A DNA stretch of 64,000 bases from Microbacteriaceae bacterium (GCA_024639845.1 JAHEGG010000004.1:1-64000), one strand, 5' to 3'; counted from the first letter of the stretch, positions 51,653-61,390 are shown. The notes: generated from the letters alone by a model not told the origin. Made by a program: numbers and translations.

Positions 51653-53746
51653 TTAGAGGCTTTTAAGTGATTCGTGAGCGGCCGCGACAACGTTTTCAAC
51701 GGTCATTCCGAACTCACGGAAGAGGGTCTTGTAGTCGGCCGAGGCACCGAAGTGCTCGATCGAGACCGAGCGGCCGAAACCACCAACGTATTTCGACCAT
51801 CCGAGCGCTAGGCCGGCCTCGACCGAGACTCGTGCCTTAACCGAGGCTGGCAGAACGGATTCACGGTAGTCGGCCGACTGTTCGTCGAACCACTCGAGAC
51901 AAGGGGCCGAAACGACACGAGTCGCTACTCCCTGGGCTTCGAGCTGTTCGCGTGCGGCGACGGCGAGCTGAACCTCAGAACCGGTGGCAATCAAGATCAA
52001 CTGAGGCTTGCCGTTGGAAGCCTCGGCCAAAACGTATGCACCCTTACTGGTTTTGCTAGCAGGGGAGAAGATCACGCCGGTGGAGTCGGCGTTGGCTCGG
52101 TCGAACACCGGCAGGTTCTGTCTCGACAGAGCGATACCCGCTGGGTTGTTGCGTCGTTCAAGGATGGTCTTCCACGCGTATGCCGTTTCGTTGGCATCGG
52201 CAGGACGAACCATGTCGAGGTTTGGGATCGCTCGGAGTGAGGCAATCTGCTCGATTGGCTGGTGTGTCGGCCCGTCTTCTCCCAGAGCAACGGAATCATG
52301 GGTCCAAACGAAGATCGAAGGAACGCCCATGAGCGCAGCGAGTCGAACCGCTGGACGCATGTAGTCGCTGAAGATCAGGAAGGTTCCACCGAATACGCGG
52401 GTCTTTCCGTGCAGTGCGATGCCGTTGAGAATCGAACCCATGGCGTGCTCGCGAATGCCGAAATGCAGCACGCGACCGTATTTGTCGCCGCTCCACTCGT
52501 GAGTCGACCACTCGGAAGGAACGAATGACTTCGAGCCGTTGATGGTGGTGAGGTTCGATTCGGCCAAGTCGGCCGATCCGCCCCAGAGTTCGGGCATAAC
52601 CGCCGCGATGGCGTTGATAACCTTGCCAGATGCAGCACGGGTTGCAATCTCTACTCCTGCTTCGAAGACAGGAAGGACCGACTCGAGCTCTGCGGGGGTC
52701 TCGCCTCGCTCCATGCGATCAAGGAGCGCCTTTTTCTCTGGGTTAGCGGATGCCCAAGCATCGAACTTTGCCTGCCAAGAGGCTCGCACCTCATCGGCTT
52801 GCGTCTGATAGCCGCGGGTATGAGCCAATACGTCGGCGTCGACCTGGAAGTTCTGCTCTGGATCAAAGCCAAGCACCTGCTTGAGTCCGGCCACCTCTTC
52901 AGCGCCGAGCTTCGAACCGTGAACCTTGCCAGAGCCCTGCTTGGTTGGCGAAGGCCAACCGATGATGGTGCGCAGGGTTATCAGCGATGGCTTGTCGCTA
53001 ACCGACTTCGCCTTCTCGATGGCGTCGAACAACTCGCGAACATCCTCGACATAGTTGCCGGTCTTCTTCCAATCGACCACCTGCGTGTGCCAGCCGTATG
53101 ACTGGTAACGAGCAGTGAGGTCTTCGGTGAATGCGATGTTGGTGTCATCCTCGATCGAAATCTGGTTCGAGTCATAGATGACAACGAGGTTGCCCAGTTT
53201 CTGGTGACCGGCCAGGGATGCTGCCTCAGAGGTCACACCTTCCTGCATGTCACCGTCGCCGGCGATCACATAAACGAAGTGGTCGAACGGGCTTTGGCCT
53301 TGGGCAGCGTCTGCATCGAAAAGGCCGCGCTCGAAGCGGGAGGCGTAGGCAAAACCGGTCGCCGAGGCTAGTCCCTGACCGAGAGGGCCGGTGGTGATTT
53401 CAACACCCTTGGTGTGGCCGTATTCCGGGTGTCCAGGAGTAGCCGAACCCCAGGTGCGGAGCGACTTGATGTCTTCTAGCTCGAGTCCGTATCCGTGAAG
53501 GAAAAGTTGGTTGTAGATGGTCAGCGAAGAGTGACCGACCGAGAGAATGAAACGATCGCGGCCTAGCCAACGGTCGTCTTTCGGGTCGTGGCGCATGACC
53601 TTGTTGAACAGCAGATAGGCGACCGGAGCGAGGCTGATGGCGGTTCCGGGGTGCCCGTTGCCCACCTTCTCCACTGCGTCCGCGGCTAAGACTCGTGCGG
53701 TATTAACGGCTTTTTGGTCGAGATCCGACCACTGAAATGCTGACAA
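51653..53746 (-). CDS. tkt: Transketolase
   Basis: Thiamine-diphosphate enzyme moving two-carbon units between sugar phosphates. 697 aa from the TTG at 53746, chosen because AAGGAG lies 5 nt upstream and the protein then starts SAFQWSDLDQKAVN, as relatives do; a 46-residue extension lacks family support. The ThDP motif is GDGDMQEGVTSEAASLAG with a later YDSNQIS; the pyrimidine domain has WTHDSVALGEDGPTHQP. It is the first gene of the pentose-phosphate run. Confidence 0.97.
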   Translation of the reverse strand: MSAFQWSDLDQKAVNTARVLAADAVEKVGNGHPGTAISLAPVAYLLFNKVMRHDPKDDRWLGRDRFILSVGHSSLTIYNQLFLHGYGLELEDIKSLRTWGSATPGHPEYGHTKGVEITTGPLGQGLASATGFAYASRFERGLFDADAAQGQSPFDHFVYVIAGDGDMQEGVTSEAASLAGHQKLGNLVVIYDSNQISIEDDTNIAFTEDLTARYQSYGWHTQVVDWKKTGNYVEDVRELFDAIEKAKSVSDKPSLITLRTIIGWPSPTKQGSGKVHGSKLGAEEVAGLKQVLGFDPEQNFQVDADVLAHTRGYQTQADEVRASWQAKFDAWASANPEKKALLDRMERGETPAELESVLPVFEAGVEIATRAASGKVINAIAAVMPELWGGSADLAESNLTTINGSKSFVPSEWSTHEWSGDKYGRVLHFGIREHAMGSILNGIALHGKTRVFGGTFLIFSDYMRPAVRLAALMGVPSIFVWTHDSVALGEDGPTHQPIEQIASLRAIPNLDMVRPADANETAYAWKTILERRNNPAGIALSRQNLPVFDRANADSTGVIFSPASKTSKGAYVLAEASNGKPQLILIATGSEVQLAVAAREQLEAQGVATRVVSAPCLEWFDEQSADYRESVLPASVKARVSVEAGLALGWSKYVGGFGRSVSIEHFGASADYKTLFREFGMTVENVVAAAHESLKSL

Positions 53747-53846
53747 GACAGCTCCTTGAACTTGTAATGGTGATACGCGTTGTCTGTGGCGCCGTCGCCT
53801 GAAAATGAACCAAACCGAGGCCTTTGGCGCTCCTGGATTCTCGTTC

Positions 53847-53852
53847 AGTCTA
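53847..53852 (-). promoter_or_regulatory. Putative tkt operon promoter (-10)
   Basis: Minus-strand TAGACT (within TATAGACT) about 100 bp before the tkt TTG, in the 159-bp divergent gap with ctaB. It would give a leader of around 90 nt. No clear -35 box. Confidence 0.35.
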
Positions 53853-53891
53853 TACCTTTTCGGGTCGGAATAACCGAGGGACACCTTGATT

Positions 53892-53897
53892 TAGACT
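53892..53897 (+). promoter_or_regulatory. Putative -10 element of ctaB
   Basis: TAGACT ends 8 nt before the ctaB ATG; no Shine-Dalgarno sequence. The start point would fall at or just before the ATG, so a leaderless or nearly leaderless message is expected. Confidence 0.4.
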
Positions 53898-53905
53898 TAG
53901 ACAAG

Positions 53906-54832
53906 ATGACTTCAAAAACCGAACAAAACCGCGCTGGAATGACCGTGTCTGCGCTGGCCAAACTCAAGGCCTATTTTGCGCTAACCAAGCCTCGGGTTAT
54001 CGAACTCCTGCTTATCACCACCGTGCCGACCATGGTTCTGGCAAAGGGTGGCTGGCCAGACATTTGGCTAGTTCTGGCAACTCTTGTCGGTGGAGCGCTT
54101 TCGGCTGGTTCGGCTAACGCGTTCAACTGCTACATCGATGCAGACATCGACAAAATCATGGGGCGAACCAAGAACCGACCGCTGGTTACGGGGGAGCTGA
54201 GCAAGAACGAAGCTTTATGGTTTGCCTGGCTGGTTGGTATCGCTTCGGTTATTTGGCTGGGAATTCTCACCAACTGGCTGGCGGCGATGTTGTCGCTAAG
54301 CGCCATCCTGTTCTATGTGCTGGTTTACACGCTGCTACTCAAGCGTCGCACACCACAAAACATCGTCTGGGGCGGTGCAGCAGGGGCAATGCCCGTGCTA
54401 ATCGGCTGGGCAGCGGTAACCGGCTCGTTGAGTGTCGCAGCCTGGCTGCTGTTTCTGGTGATCTTCTTGTGGACACCCCCGCACTACTGGCCGCTGTCGA
54501 TGCGTTACCGCGAGGACTATTCGGCGGCCGGTGTTCCGATGCTTCCGGTGGTGCGCAAACCCCGCACGGTGGGCATTCAGATCGCGCTCTATAGCTGGGC
54601 GCTGGTCGCCTCATCCTTGCTTTTGATTCCGGCAGCCGACATGGGCTGGATCTACAGCACAACCGCCGTCGCTAGCGGGGCGTGGTTCTTGACCGATGCA
54701 ACGAGGCTTTATCTCGAAAGCAAGCGCAACGAACCTAAAAATCCAATGCGACTTTTTCACGGTTCTATCAGTTATCTGACGATTTTGTTTGTTGCGGTAG
54801 CCGTCGACCCGCTGCTTCACTTTGCCCTCTAG
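53906..54832 (+). CDS. ctaB: Heme O synthase (protoheme IX farnesyltransferase)
   Basis: Adds a farnesyl chain to heme B, giving heme O, which CtaA converts to heme A for cytochrome aa3 oxidase. 308 aa from the ATG at 53906; a longer reading overlaps the promoter region. It has several transmembrane helices and the UbiA-family Asp-rich motif [20 protein letters not shown] with a second loop [14 protein letters not shown]. It is divergent from tkt, as in many actinobacteria, and convergent with phrB. Confidence 0.96.
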   Translation: MTSKTEQNRAGMTVSALAKLKAYFALTKPRVIELLLITTVPTMVLAKGGWPDIWLVLATLVGGALSAGSANAFNCYIDADIDKIMGRTKNRPLVTGELSKNEALWFAWLVGIASVIWLGILTNWLAAMLSLSAILFYVLVYTLLLKRRTPQNIVWGGAAGAMPVLIGWAAVTGSLSVAAWLLFLVIFLWTPPHYWPLSMRYREDYSAAGVPMLPVVRKPRTVGIQIALYSWALVASSLLLIPAADMGWIYSTTAVASGAWFLTDATRLYLESKRNEPKNPMRLFHGSISYLTILFVAVAVDPLLHFAL

Positions 54833-54871
54833 CGAGCTGCGCTAACACCCGGGCGGTCGCTTCCAGTCGAT

Positions 54872-56263
54872 CTAGAGCGATTTGAGCTCTTCGAGTCGAG
54901 CCAACGACTCGTTTCGCTCAGTCACATGGTCGACAATAGGCAGGGGATAGCCCGCGGAATCAAAGCCAATCGAAAGCCAAGGTTCGTGAACCGCAGTTCC
55001 TGAAATGTGCCTCAACTCTGGCAAGTACTTTCGAACATAATCACCGTTTGGATCAAATTTCAGCCCCTGCAAAATCGGGTTAAACACGCGGTAGTAAGGC
55101 GATGCGTCGGTTCCACAACCCGCTGTCCACTGCCAACCGTGGGCATTCGAAGCGGGGTCAAAGTCGGTGAGCCAGGTTTCGAACCAGTCCGCGCCACGCT
55201 GCCACTCAAGGTGCAGGTCTTTGACCAGAAACGATGCGACGATCATTCGCACGCGGTTGTGCATCCACCCTTCGGCAAGCAGTTGGCGCATACCTGCATC
55301 AACCATCGGATAGCCGGTTCGCCCTTCCTTCCAGGCGCGAAGTCGAGTTTCGCCGAGTTCAGTTCCGTCGTCGTAACGCATCTTGGCGAATCTTGGTTCG
55401 AGGTATTCGGTGAGCGAATTCGGATTGTGCCAGAGCACGTCGGCATAGAACTCGCGCCAGGCGATCTCCTTGGCGAAGGTGACCTCACCGGCCGAATCGC
55501 CCAAACGAGCCAGAATCGTGCGCGGATGGATCTCACCGTGTGCTAGCGCGTGACTCAGGTGGCTGGTGCCCGAAAGATCGGCGCGATTGCGGTCATCCTG
55601 GTAGCCCGCGAGCGCACCTCGATCGATGAATCGCTGCAGGGTTCGAAGCGCATATGCTTCACCGGCACGGATGCTCGGACTCTGGGTCGTCACCCCGGCA
55701 AACTCACTCCCATACTCGGAGGAGTCGAACCCGAGGTGCTCGCTTGCGCGAACCCAACGAGCTCCAGGTTCTAGGGCGACCGGAGGATTCCACGCCAGTT
55801 CGCTCCAGCCCTTGTAAAACGGCGTATAAACCCGATAGGGAGTTCCATCAGGCTTGCGCACCTTGCCTGGAGCGACAGCATAGTTTCCCGCACCAACAAC
55901 CAGCTTTAGCCCGTCGGACTCGAGTTCGGATCGCGCCTCTTTCATGAAGCTGACAGACCTGGTGTCATACGCTGCGCTGACGTGCACCTCGGTGACGCCC
56001 TCGCGTTGTGCAATCGACTTGATGCCGGCAATGGGTTCAGCCAGCACGGTGAGTGCGTCGCCCAGAGACGCATTCAACTCTCGCCAAGATTGCAATAGCG
56101 ATTCACGGCGTCCGGGGGAGAGTTCGGCCTGATCTTGGTAGTCGCGAGCGCTGACTACCGCAAACACTCGAGAATCTGATTGCTTTGCAGAGACGATGGC
56201 TTGGTTCAGCGCCGGATGGTCCTGCACCCGTAAATCGCGCCGAAACCAAAAGATGGTCGCCAT
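54872..56263 (-). CDS. phrB: Deoxyribodipyrimidine photolyase (class I type)
   Basis: Light-driven repair of UV-induced pyrimidine dimers. 463 aa from the ATG at 56263, which begins MATIFWFRRDLRVQDHPALN; a longer reading inside ctaA is rejected. The N-terminal antenna-chromophore domain is followed by an FAD domain with AWREFYADVLWHNPN, YPMVDAGMRQLLAEGWMHNR and WQWTAGCGTDASPYYRVFNP. The specificity (CPD or 6-4) is most likely CPD but not proven. Its ATG shares a base with the ctaA stop codon, so it is co-translated with heme A synthase. Confidence 0.93.
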   Translation of the reverse strand: MATIFWFRRDLRVQDHPALNQAIVSAKQSDSRVFAVVSARDYQDQAELSPGRRESLLQSWRELNASLGDALTVLAEPIAGIKSIAQREGVTEVHVSAAYDTRSVSFMKEARSELESDGLKLVVGAGNYAVAPGKVRKPDGTPYRVYTPFYKGWSELAWNPPVALEPGARWVRASEHLGFDSSEYGSEFAGVTTQSPSIRAGEAYALRTLQRFIDRGALAGYQDDRNRADLSGTSHLSHALAHGEIHPRTILARLGDSAGEVTFAKEIAWREFYADVLWHNPNSLTEYLEPRFAKMRYDDGTELGETRLRAWKEGRTGYPMVDAGMRQLLAEGWMHNRVRMIVASFLVKDLHLEWQRGADWFETWLTDFDPASNAHGWQWTAGCGTDASPYYRVFNPILQGLKFDPNGDYVRKYLPELRHISGTAVHEPWLSIGFDSAGYPLPIVDHVTERNESLARLEELKSL

Positions 56264-57141
56264 CAGTGGCTCTCGGTGCCCTTGGTCAGCACGCGCTGCA
56301 GCGTGAGCAATGCAATCGCCGTGGATGCGCCCAATAGGTGAATCGCAACCAAAAGCGGGGGTACGCCAAGTCGCGCCTGAATTACTCCGACTATGGCCTG
56401 CACGGTTACGTTTGCAGCCAATAGCCAGACCACAACGCGAAGAGTTCCCGAGGTTTTGAAAGTTAGTCCTACTTGAACTGCGATCAAGAACAGCAGCAGG
56501 TAACCGGGATACGAGTGATAGTGCTGCCAAATCTCGAGGTCGAGCCCATTGCGCGGGGTGTCTGCATCACCGGAGTGCGGACCAGCACCGGTTACCGCCA
56601 CACCGATGAGAACCGTGACCCAGCCAATGATGACAATAGCTGCCGAATTCAGTCGAGCCAGGCTGGTGACTTCAATCTTTGCGAGGTTCAGCCCCCTGCG
56701 CAGCAGCACCGATGCCGTCGCAATCAAAAGGCCGCTGAGAACGAAGTGCGCTCCGACAATCCAAGGATTTAGCTTGACCAATACAGTGAGACCGCCCAGC
56801 AGGGCCTGGGCGAAAATGCCCAGAATCAGTGCCACGGCCGGCACCCTGAGGTTTCTGGCGCTCTCGCGAGCGCGCCACACGGTGACCACCGTCAATAGCG
56901 CAATAATCAACAGTGCAAAGGTGAGCAGGCGGTTGCCGAACTCGATTATGCCGTGGATGCCCATCTCAGGCACGGTGACTAAAGACTCTGCGGTGCACTT
57001 GGGCCAGGTTGGGCATCCGAGCCCTGAACCAGTGAGACGAACCACGCCGCCGGTGACCACAATCAAGATCTGACTAATAAGTGAAAGCCAAACGTAAAGT
57101 CGCAGTCTGGCCGGCGCGAACAGTTCGTTCACAACTTTCAC
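56263..57141 (-). CDS. ctaA: Heme A synthase
   Basis: Oxidises heme O to heme A for the aa3 cytochrome oxidase. The 292-aa integral membrane protein has about eight hydrophobic helices. Conserved features are GGVVRLTGSGLGCPTWPKC (with the Cys seen in Gram-positive CtaA), HGIIEFGNRL and VGAHFVLSG, where His residues bind heme. The start is GTG at 57141; a GTG three codons further in is a possible alternative. The stop overlaps the phrB start. Confidence 0.95.
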   Translation of the reverse strand: MKVVNELFAPARLRLYVWLSLISQILIVVTGGVVRLTGSGLGCPTWPKCTAESLVTVPEMGIHGIIEFGNRLLTFALLIIALLTVVTVWRARESARNLRVPAVALILGIFAQALLGGLTVLVKLNPWIVGAHFVLSGLLIATASVLLRRGLNLAKIEVTSLARLNSAAIVIIGWVTVLIGVAVTGAGPHSGDADTPRNGLDLEIWQHYHSYPGYLLLFLIAVQVGLTFKTSGTLRVVVWLLAANVTVQAIVGVIQARLGVPPLLVAIHLLGASTAIALLTLQRVLTKGTESH

Positions 57142-57255
57142 TCGTGGTCCTAACGTGTTGGGGCTTTCACCTTTTTGCCGCCTCGTTTAGACTTGAGGCA
57201 GTTACAAACCGACTTTTCGGGCATCGAAGCCCACGAGCATTCGCTCTAGACAAGT

Positions 57256-57283
57256 TTGACATGTCAATCGCTGCAGTTATTCC
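57256..57283 (+). promoter_or_regulatory. suf operon promoter with palindromic operator candidate
   Basis: Perfect 12-bp palindrome TTGACATGTCAA at 57256-57267. Its left half is a consensus -35 box, TTGACA, and TATTCC at 57278-57283 is a plausible -10 box 16 nt away. A regulator bound to the palindrome would block polymerase. It lies in the 215-bp gap between ctaA and sufB, which holds no gene. TAGACT at 57188-57193 is a second possible -10 box. Confidence 0.5.
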
Positions 57284-57356
57284 AGCGTGCGCATGCCGGT
57301 GGGAACAATCAACGCATCCGTTGTGTTGTGGCAAATGAACCTAAGGAGGGTTGTCG

Positions 57357-58775
57357 TTGAACGACATCATCATTGATCGGCCAGAACTTAACAGCCTCGG
57401 AGTTTACGAGTTTGGTTGGTCGGATCCAGACTCAGCTGGCGACAACGCCAAGCGTGGAATCAACGGTGACGTAGTGCGCGACATCTCTGGCAAAAAATCA
57501 GAACCAGACTGGATGCTGCAGACTCGACTGAAGGGTTACGACTACTTCACCAAGAAGCCAATGCCCAACTGGGGTAGCGATCTTTCGGGAATCGACTTCG
57601 ACAACATCAAGTACTTCGTTCGCTCCACCGAAAAACAAGCCACCTCTTGGGAAGACCTGCCAGACGACATCAAGAACACCTATGAGCGTCTCGGTATCCC
57701 TGAGGCCGAACGTTCCAGACTGGTTTCCGGTGTGGCCGCCCAGTATGAGTCCGAAGTGGTTTATCACCAGATCCAAGAGGAACTCGAAGCGCAGGGAGTC
57801 ATCTTCCTAGACACCGACACGGCTCTCAAGGAACACCCTGAGATTTTCCAGGAGTACTTCGGCACAGTCATCCCAGCCGGTGACAACAAGTTTGCGGCTT
57901 TGAACACCGCCGTTTGGTCAGGCGGTTCCTTCGTCTACGTACCAAAAGGCGTTCACGTCGAGATTCCACTTCAGGCCTATTTCCGCATCAACACCGAGAA
58001 CATGGGCCAGTTCGAGCGCACACTGATAATCGCCGACGAAGGCTCCTACGTGCACTACATCGAGGGCTGCACCGCTCCGATTTACAACAGCGACTCGCTG
58101 CACTCCGCGGTGGTCGAAATCATCGTGAAGAAGAACGCTCGTGTTCGATACACCACGATTCAGAACTGGTCGAACAACGTCTACAACCTGGTCACCAAGC
58201 GCGCGATTGCTCACGAAGGCGCAACCATGGAGTGGATCGATGGAAACATCGGCTCGAAGGTAACCATGAAATACCCAGCAGTAATTCTTGCCGGTGAGCA
58301 CGCTCGTGGTGAGACTCTCTCGGTCGCATTCGCTGGCGAAGGTCAGCACCAGGATGCCGGCGCAAAGATGATTCACCTCGCGCCATACACTTCGTCGTCG
58401 ATTGTTTCTAAGTCGATTGCCCGTGGTGGTGGCCGAACCTCCTACCGAGGAGAAATCCGAGTTGCTCCCGGAGCACACCACTCGGCAAACACGGTGCGCT
58501 GTGATGCGTTGTTGGTCGACACCATTTCGCGCTCCGACACCTACCCAGCCGTGGATGTTCGTGAAGATGATGTCTCGATGGGGCACGAGGCAACCGTTTC
58601 TCGAGTCAGCGAAGAACAGTTGTTCTACCTCATGTCGCGCGGCTTACCAGAAGACGAGGCGATGGCGATGATCGTTCGCGGATTCATCGAGCCAATCGCC
58701 AAAGAACTGCCGATGGAATACGCTCTCGAGCTCAACAAGCTCATCGAGATGCAGATGGAAGGGGCTGTCGGCTAA
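57357..58775 (+). CDS. sufB: Fe-S cluster assembly scaffold protein SufB
   Basis: Scaffold of the SufBCD complex, where Fe-S clusters are built. 472 aa from the TTG at 57357, chosen because AAGGAGGG (57343-57350) is 6 nt upstream; the TTG at 57351 touches the ribosome binding site. Conserved segments are [13 protein letters not shown]-like [31 protein letters not shown], and [13 protein letters not shown], with the Cys thought to take sulfur. There is no intein, unlike mycobacterial SufB. The stop overlaps the sufD ATG by one base. Confidence 0.97.
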   Translation: MNDIIIDRPELNSLGVYEFGWSDPDSAGDNAKRGINGDVVRDISGKKSEPDWMLQTRLKGYDYFTKKPMPNWGSDLSGIDFDNIKYFVRSTEKQATSWEDLPDDIKNTYERLGIPEAERSRLVSGVAAQYESEVVYHQIQEELEAQGVIFLDTDTALKEHPEIFQEYFGTVIPAGDNKFAALNTAVWSGGSFVYVPKGVHVEIPLQAYFRINTENMGQFERTLIIADEGSYVHYIEGCTAPIYNSDSLHSAVVEIIVKKNARVRYTTIQNWSNNVYNLVTKRAIAHEGATMEWIDGNIGSKVTMKYPAVILAGEHARGETLSVAFAGEGQHQDAGAKMIHLAPYTSSSIVSKSIARGGGRTSYRGEIRVAPGAHHSANTVRCDALLVDTISRSDTYPAVDVREDDVSMGHEATVSRVSEEQLFYLMSRGLPEDEAMAMIVRGFIEPIAKELPMEYALELNKLIEMQMEGAVG

Positions 58776-59950
58776 TGACCGAGCTCACTCAGACAGCCCA
58801 GCACGGACTGTCTGCGCACAGTCACGGCGCAGGCGTTCCGCTTCAGATTCGAAACGCACGAGTGCGTTCATCCAAGTCAAGCGACTTTGAGGCAATCAGC
58901 CAACGCGAAGAGCAGTGGCGTTACCTCCCGGGCGATCGCATCTCTGATTTTCTGGTAGATGCGTTCGACGAGTTTGCTGGCGACCTCGCCCTCAAGGCTC
59001 CGGATGATGTAAAAACCGCTTGGATTGGACCAGACCATGACCTGTTTGGCAAGGCAGGTCTTCCAGAAGACAAGATCAGCGCTGTGGCCTGGGAGTCCGC
59101 CCAAGCTGCCTATCTGATCAACATTCCATCCGATTCGAAGCCAGACTGCCAAGTTCAGTTGAGCTTGGTCAGCGAAGATCGCTCGGCAAGCGCACTTCAT
59201 CTGGTCATCAACGCAGAGCACCATTCGACCGGTGTTGTCGTCATCGACCACCGTGGCGATGCCCAACTTGCCGAAAACGTTGAGATTCTGGTCGGCGATG
59301 AAGCGCAGTTAACCGTCATCACCATTCAAGACTGGACCGAAAATTCGGTTCACCTCTCTTCTCACTTTGCGAAGCTCGGTCGCAACTCCAAGCTCAAGCA
59401 CATCGTGGTGAGCCTCGGCGGAAAGACCGTGCGTCTGACCCCATCGGTTGAATTCACTCAGCCGGGTGGCGATGTCGAACTGCTCGGCATGTATTTTGCC
59501 GATGCCGGTCAACACCTAGAACACCGCCCATTTGTCGATCACGCCGTGGCGAATTGCAAGTCCCGAGTCACCTACAAGGGCGCTCTGCAGGGGGAGAAGG
59601 CCCACACAATCTGGGTTGGCGATGTTTTGATTCGAAAGGCAGCCGAAGGCACAGATACTTACGAACTAAACCGCAACCTGCTGCTAACCGATGGCGCTCG
59701 CGCCGACTCGGTGCCAAATCTTGAAATCGAAACCGGTCAAATCGCCGGTGCTGGTCACGCAAGTGCATCCGGCCGCTTCGACGACGAACAGCTGTTTTAC
59801 TTACAGGCTCGCGGAATCAGCGAATCGCAGGCCCGGCGCCTGGTGGTGTTTGGATTCCTGAACGAGATTGTGCAGCAAATTTCGGTTCCAGAAATCGAAG
59901 CCAGACTTACCGAATCCATCGAAGCCGAACTAGCTAGGAGCGTTGACTAA
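58775..59950 (+). CDS. sufD: Fe-S cluster assembly protein SufD
   Basis: Partner of SufB in the SufBC2D complex; needed for iron entry in E. coli. 391 aa: a variable N-terminal half and a conserved beta-helix half with LGMYFADAGQHLEHRPFVDH, RVTYKGALQG and VPNLEIETGQIAGAGHAS. It overlaps both neighbours by one base (TAATG), so translation is coupled through sufB-sufD-Rieske. Confidence 0.96.
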   Translation: MTELTQTAQHGLSAHSHGAGVPLQIRNARVRSSKSSDFEAISQREEQWRYLPGDRISDFLVDAFDEFAGDLALKAPDDVKTAWIGPDHDLFGKAGLPEDKISAVAWESAQAAYLINIPSDSKPDCQVQLSLVSEDRSASALHLVINAEHHSTGVVVIDHRGDAQLAENVEILVGDEAQLTVITIQDWTENSVHLSSHFAKLGRNSKLKHIVVSLGGKTVRLTPSVEFTQPGGDVELLGMYFADAGQHLEHRPFVDHAVANCKSRVTYKGALQGEKAHTIWVGDVLIRKAAEGTDTYELNRNLLLTDGARADSVPNLEIETGQIAGAGHASASGRFDDEQLFYLQARGISESQARRLVVFGFLNEIVQQISVPEIEARLTESIEAELARSVD

Positions 59951-60264
59951 TGGCACTCGAGATCTGCCCGGTTGAAGACATCAAGCCAGGTCGCGCCATC
60001 CGTGTGAAAGTTGGCGACCACGCGATTGCGATCGCGCGCACCAAAAATGGTGATGTCAAGGCAATCGACGACAAGTGCTCTCACGGAGAAATCTCGCTGA
60101 GCGAAGGCTTCGTTGACAACGAAACGATCGAGTGCTGGGCACACGGAGCCAAGTTCTCGCTAGAAACCGGACAGCCCCTGTCGCTGCCCGCCTACGAGCC
60201 AGTTGCCGTCTATGACGTTTTCATCGAAAACGGCATCATTTTTCTCGAATACGATCCCGCCTAA
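59950..60264 (+). CDS. Rieske-type [2Fe-2S] ferredoxin in the suf operon
   Basis: 104 aa. It contains the Rieske ligands CSH (KCSHGEISL) and CWAH (ECWAHGAKF), the C-x-H ... C-x-x-H pattern that binds one [2Fe-2S] cluster. It is homologous to ferredoxin subunits of non-heme iron dioxygenases, but no oxygenase gene is near. Its place between sufD and sufC is found in other actinobacteria and suggests a redox or cluster-delivery role in assembly; that role is inference. The ATG overlaps the sufD stop. Confidence 0.9.
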   Translation: MALEICPVEDIKPGRAIRVKVGDHAIAIARTKNGDVKAIDDKCSHGEISLSEGFVDNETIECWAHGAKFSLETGQPLSLPAYEPVAVYDVFIENGIIFLEYDPA

Positions 60265-60279
60265 ACAAAGAAAGAAATC

Positions 60280-61032
60280 ATGTCGATTCTTCAAATCAAA
60301 AACCTGCACGTATCGGTTGAAACCGAACAGGGTGCAAAAGAAATCTTGCGCGGTGTCGATTTGACCATCCGTAACGGTGAGACTCACGCAATCATGGGTC
60401 CGAATGGCTCGGGCAAGTCGACCCTTGCCTATTCGATTGCCGGACACCCCAAATACGAAGTCACCGATGGCGAGATTTTGCTCGATGGTGAGAACGTGCT
60501 CGAAATGAGCGTAGATGAGCGCGCTCGCGCCGGACTGTTCCTTGCCATGCAGTACCCGGTCGAGATCCCCGGTGTTTCAGTGAGCAACTTCTTGAGAACC
60601 GCCAAGACCGCAATCGATGGTGAAGCCCCAGCGCTTCGTCCATGGATCAAGGAAGTGCGCGAGGCCATGGAAGGGCTCCGCATGGATTCCGCCTTTACCG
60701 AACGCAACGTGAATGAGGGCTTCTCCGGTGGAGAAAAGAAGCGTCACGAGATTCTCCAGCTCGAACTTCTTAAGCCAAAGTTCGCCGTTCTCGACGAGAC
60801 CGACTCGGGTCTAGACGTTGACGCGCTGAAGGTAGTGAGCGAAGGCGTGAACCGCGCCAAGGCTGCCAACGACCTCGGCGTTCTTCTGATCACGCACTAC
60901 ACCCGAATCCTCAAGTACATCCAGCCGGACTTTGTGCACGTGTTTGTTGCGGGTCAGGTTGCCGAAGAGGGCGGCCCAGAACTTGCCGAGCGTCTCGAGG
61001 CCGAGGGTTACGACCGCTACGTAAGGGCATAA
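60280..61032 (+). CDS. sufC: Fe-S cluster assembly ATPase SufC
   Basis: ABC-type ATPase that drives conformational change in SufBD. The 250-aa protein has Walker A GPNGSGKSTLAYSIAGHP, the signature FSGGEKKRHEILQLELLKP and Walker B FAVLDETDSGLDVDAL, the SufC-specific form. AAGAAAG lies a few nt before the ATG. The TAA stop overlaps the sufT ATG by one base. Confidence 0.97.
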   Translation: MSILQIKNLHVSVETEQGAKEILRGVDLTIRNGETHAIMGPNGSGKSTLAYSIAGHPKYEVTDGEILLDGENVLEMSVDERARAGLFLAMQYPVEIPGVSVSNFLRTAKTAIDGEAPALRPWIKEVREAMEGLRMDSAFTERNVNEGFSGGEKKRHEILQLELLKPKFAVLDETDSGLDVDALKVVSEGVNRAKAANDLGVLLITHYTRILKYIQPDFVHVFVAGQVAEEGGPELAERLEAEGYDRYVRA

Positions 61033-61361
61033 TGCCAATCGAACTCGAACCAGCCAAATACGACGAGGTAATCGAGGCGTTGAAAGACGTCATCGACCCA
61101 GAAATCGGCGTAAACATCGTTGACCTAGGTCTGATTTATGGACTGCAGCAAAGCGAAGAAGACGGCTCACTCCTGATCAACATGACCCTGACCTCGGCCG
61201 GCTGCCCTCTCACCGACGTGCTTGAAGAGCAAACCGCAGAGGCCTTGGATGGTCACGTCGAAGCATTTCGAATCAACTGGGTTTGGATGCCGCCTTGGGG
61301 TCCAGAACTCATCACCGACGACGGACGCGAACAAATGCGCGCGATCGGATTCGCAATCTAA
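61032..61361 (+). CDS. sufT: SufT-like metal-sulfur cluster assembly factor (DUF59/MIP18)
   Basis: 109 aa of the MIP18/DUF59 family: VIDPEIGVNIVDLGLIYG and LTSAGCPLTDVLEEQ, with the conserved Cys of this family in GCPL. It helps Fe-S protein maturation in other bacteria. It is the last gene of the suf cluster, followed by a strong terminator. Neither SufS/SufU (sulfur donor) nor SufR is encoded in this window. Confidence 0.93.
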   Translation: MPIELEPAKYDEVIEALKDVIDPEIGVNIVDLGLIYGLQQSEEDGSLLINMTLTSAGCPLTDVLEEQTAEALDGHVEAFRINWVWMPPWGPELITDDGREQMRAIGFAI

Positions 61362-61390
61362 TCGAAGTCCGAGTCCTGAGACGGCACAGA

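Noticed and set aside
56264-56530. N-terminal extension of phrB by 89 codons
   Set aside because: It overlaps ctaA and has no resemblance to photolyases, whereas MATIFWFRRDLRV is the family start.
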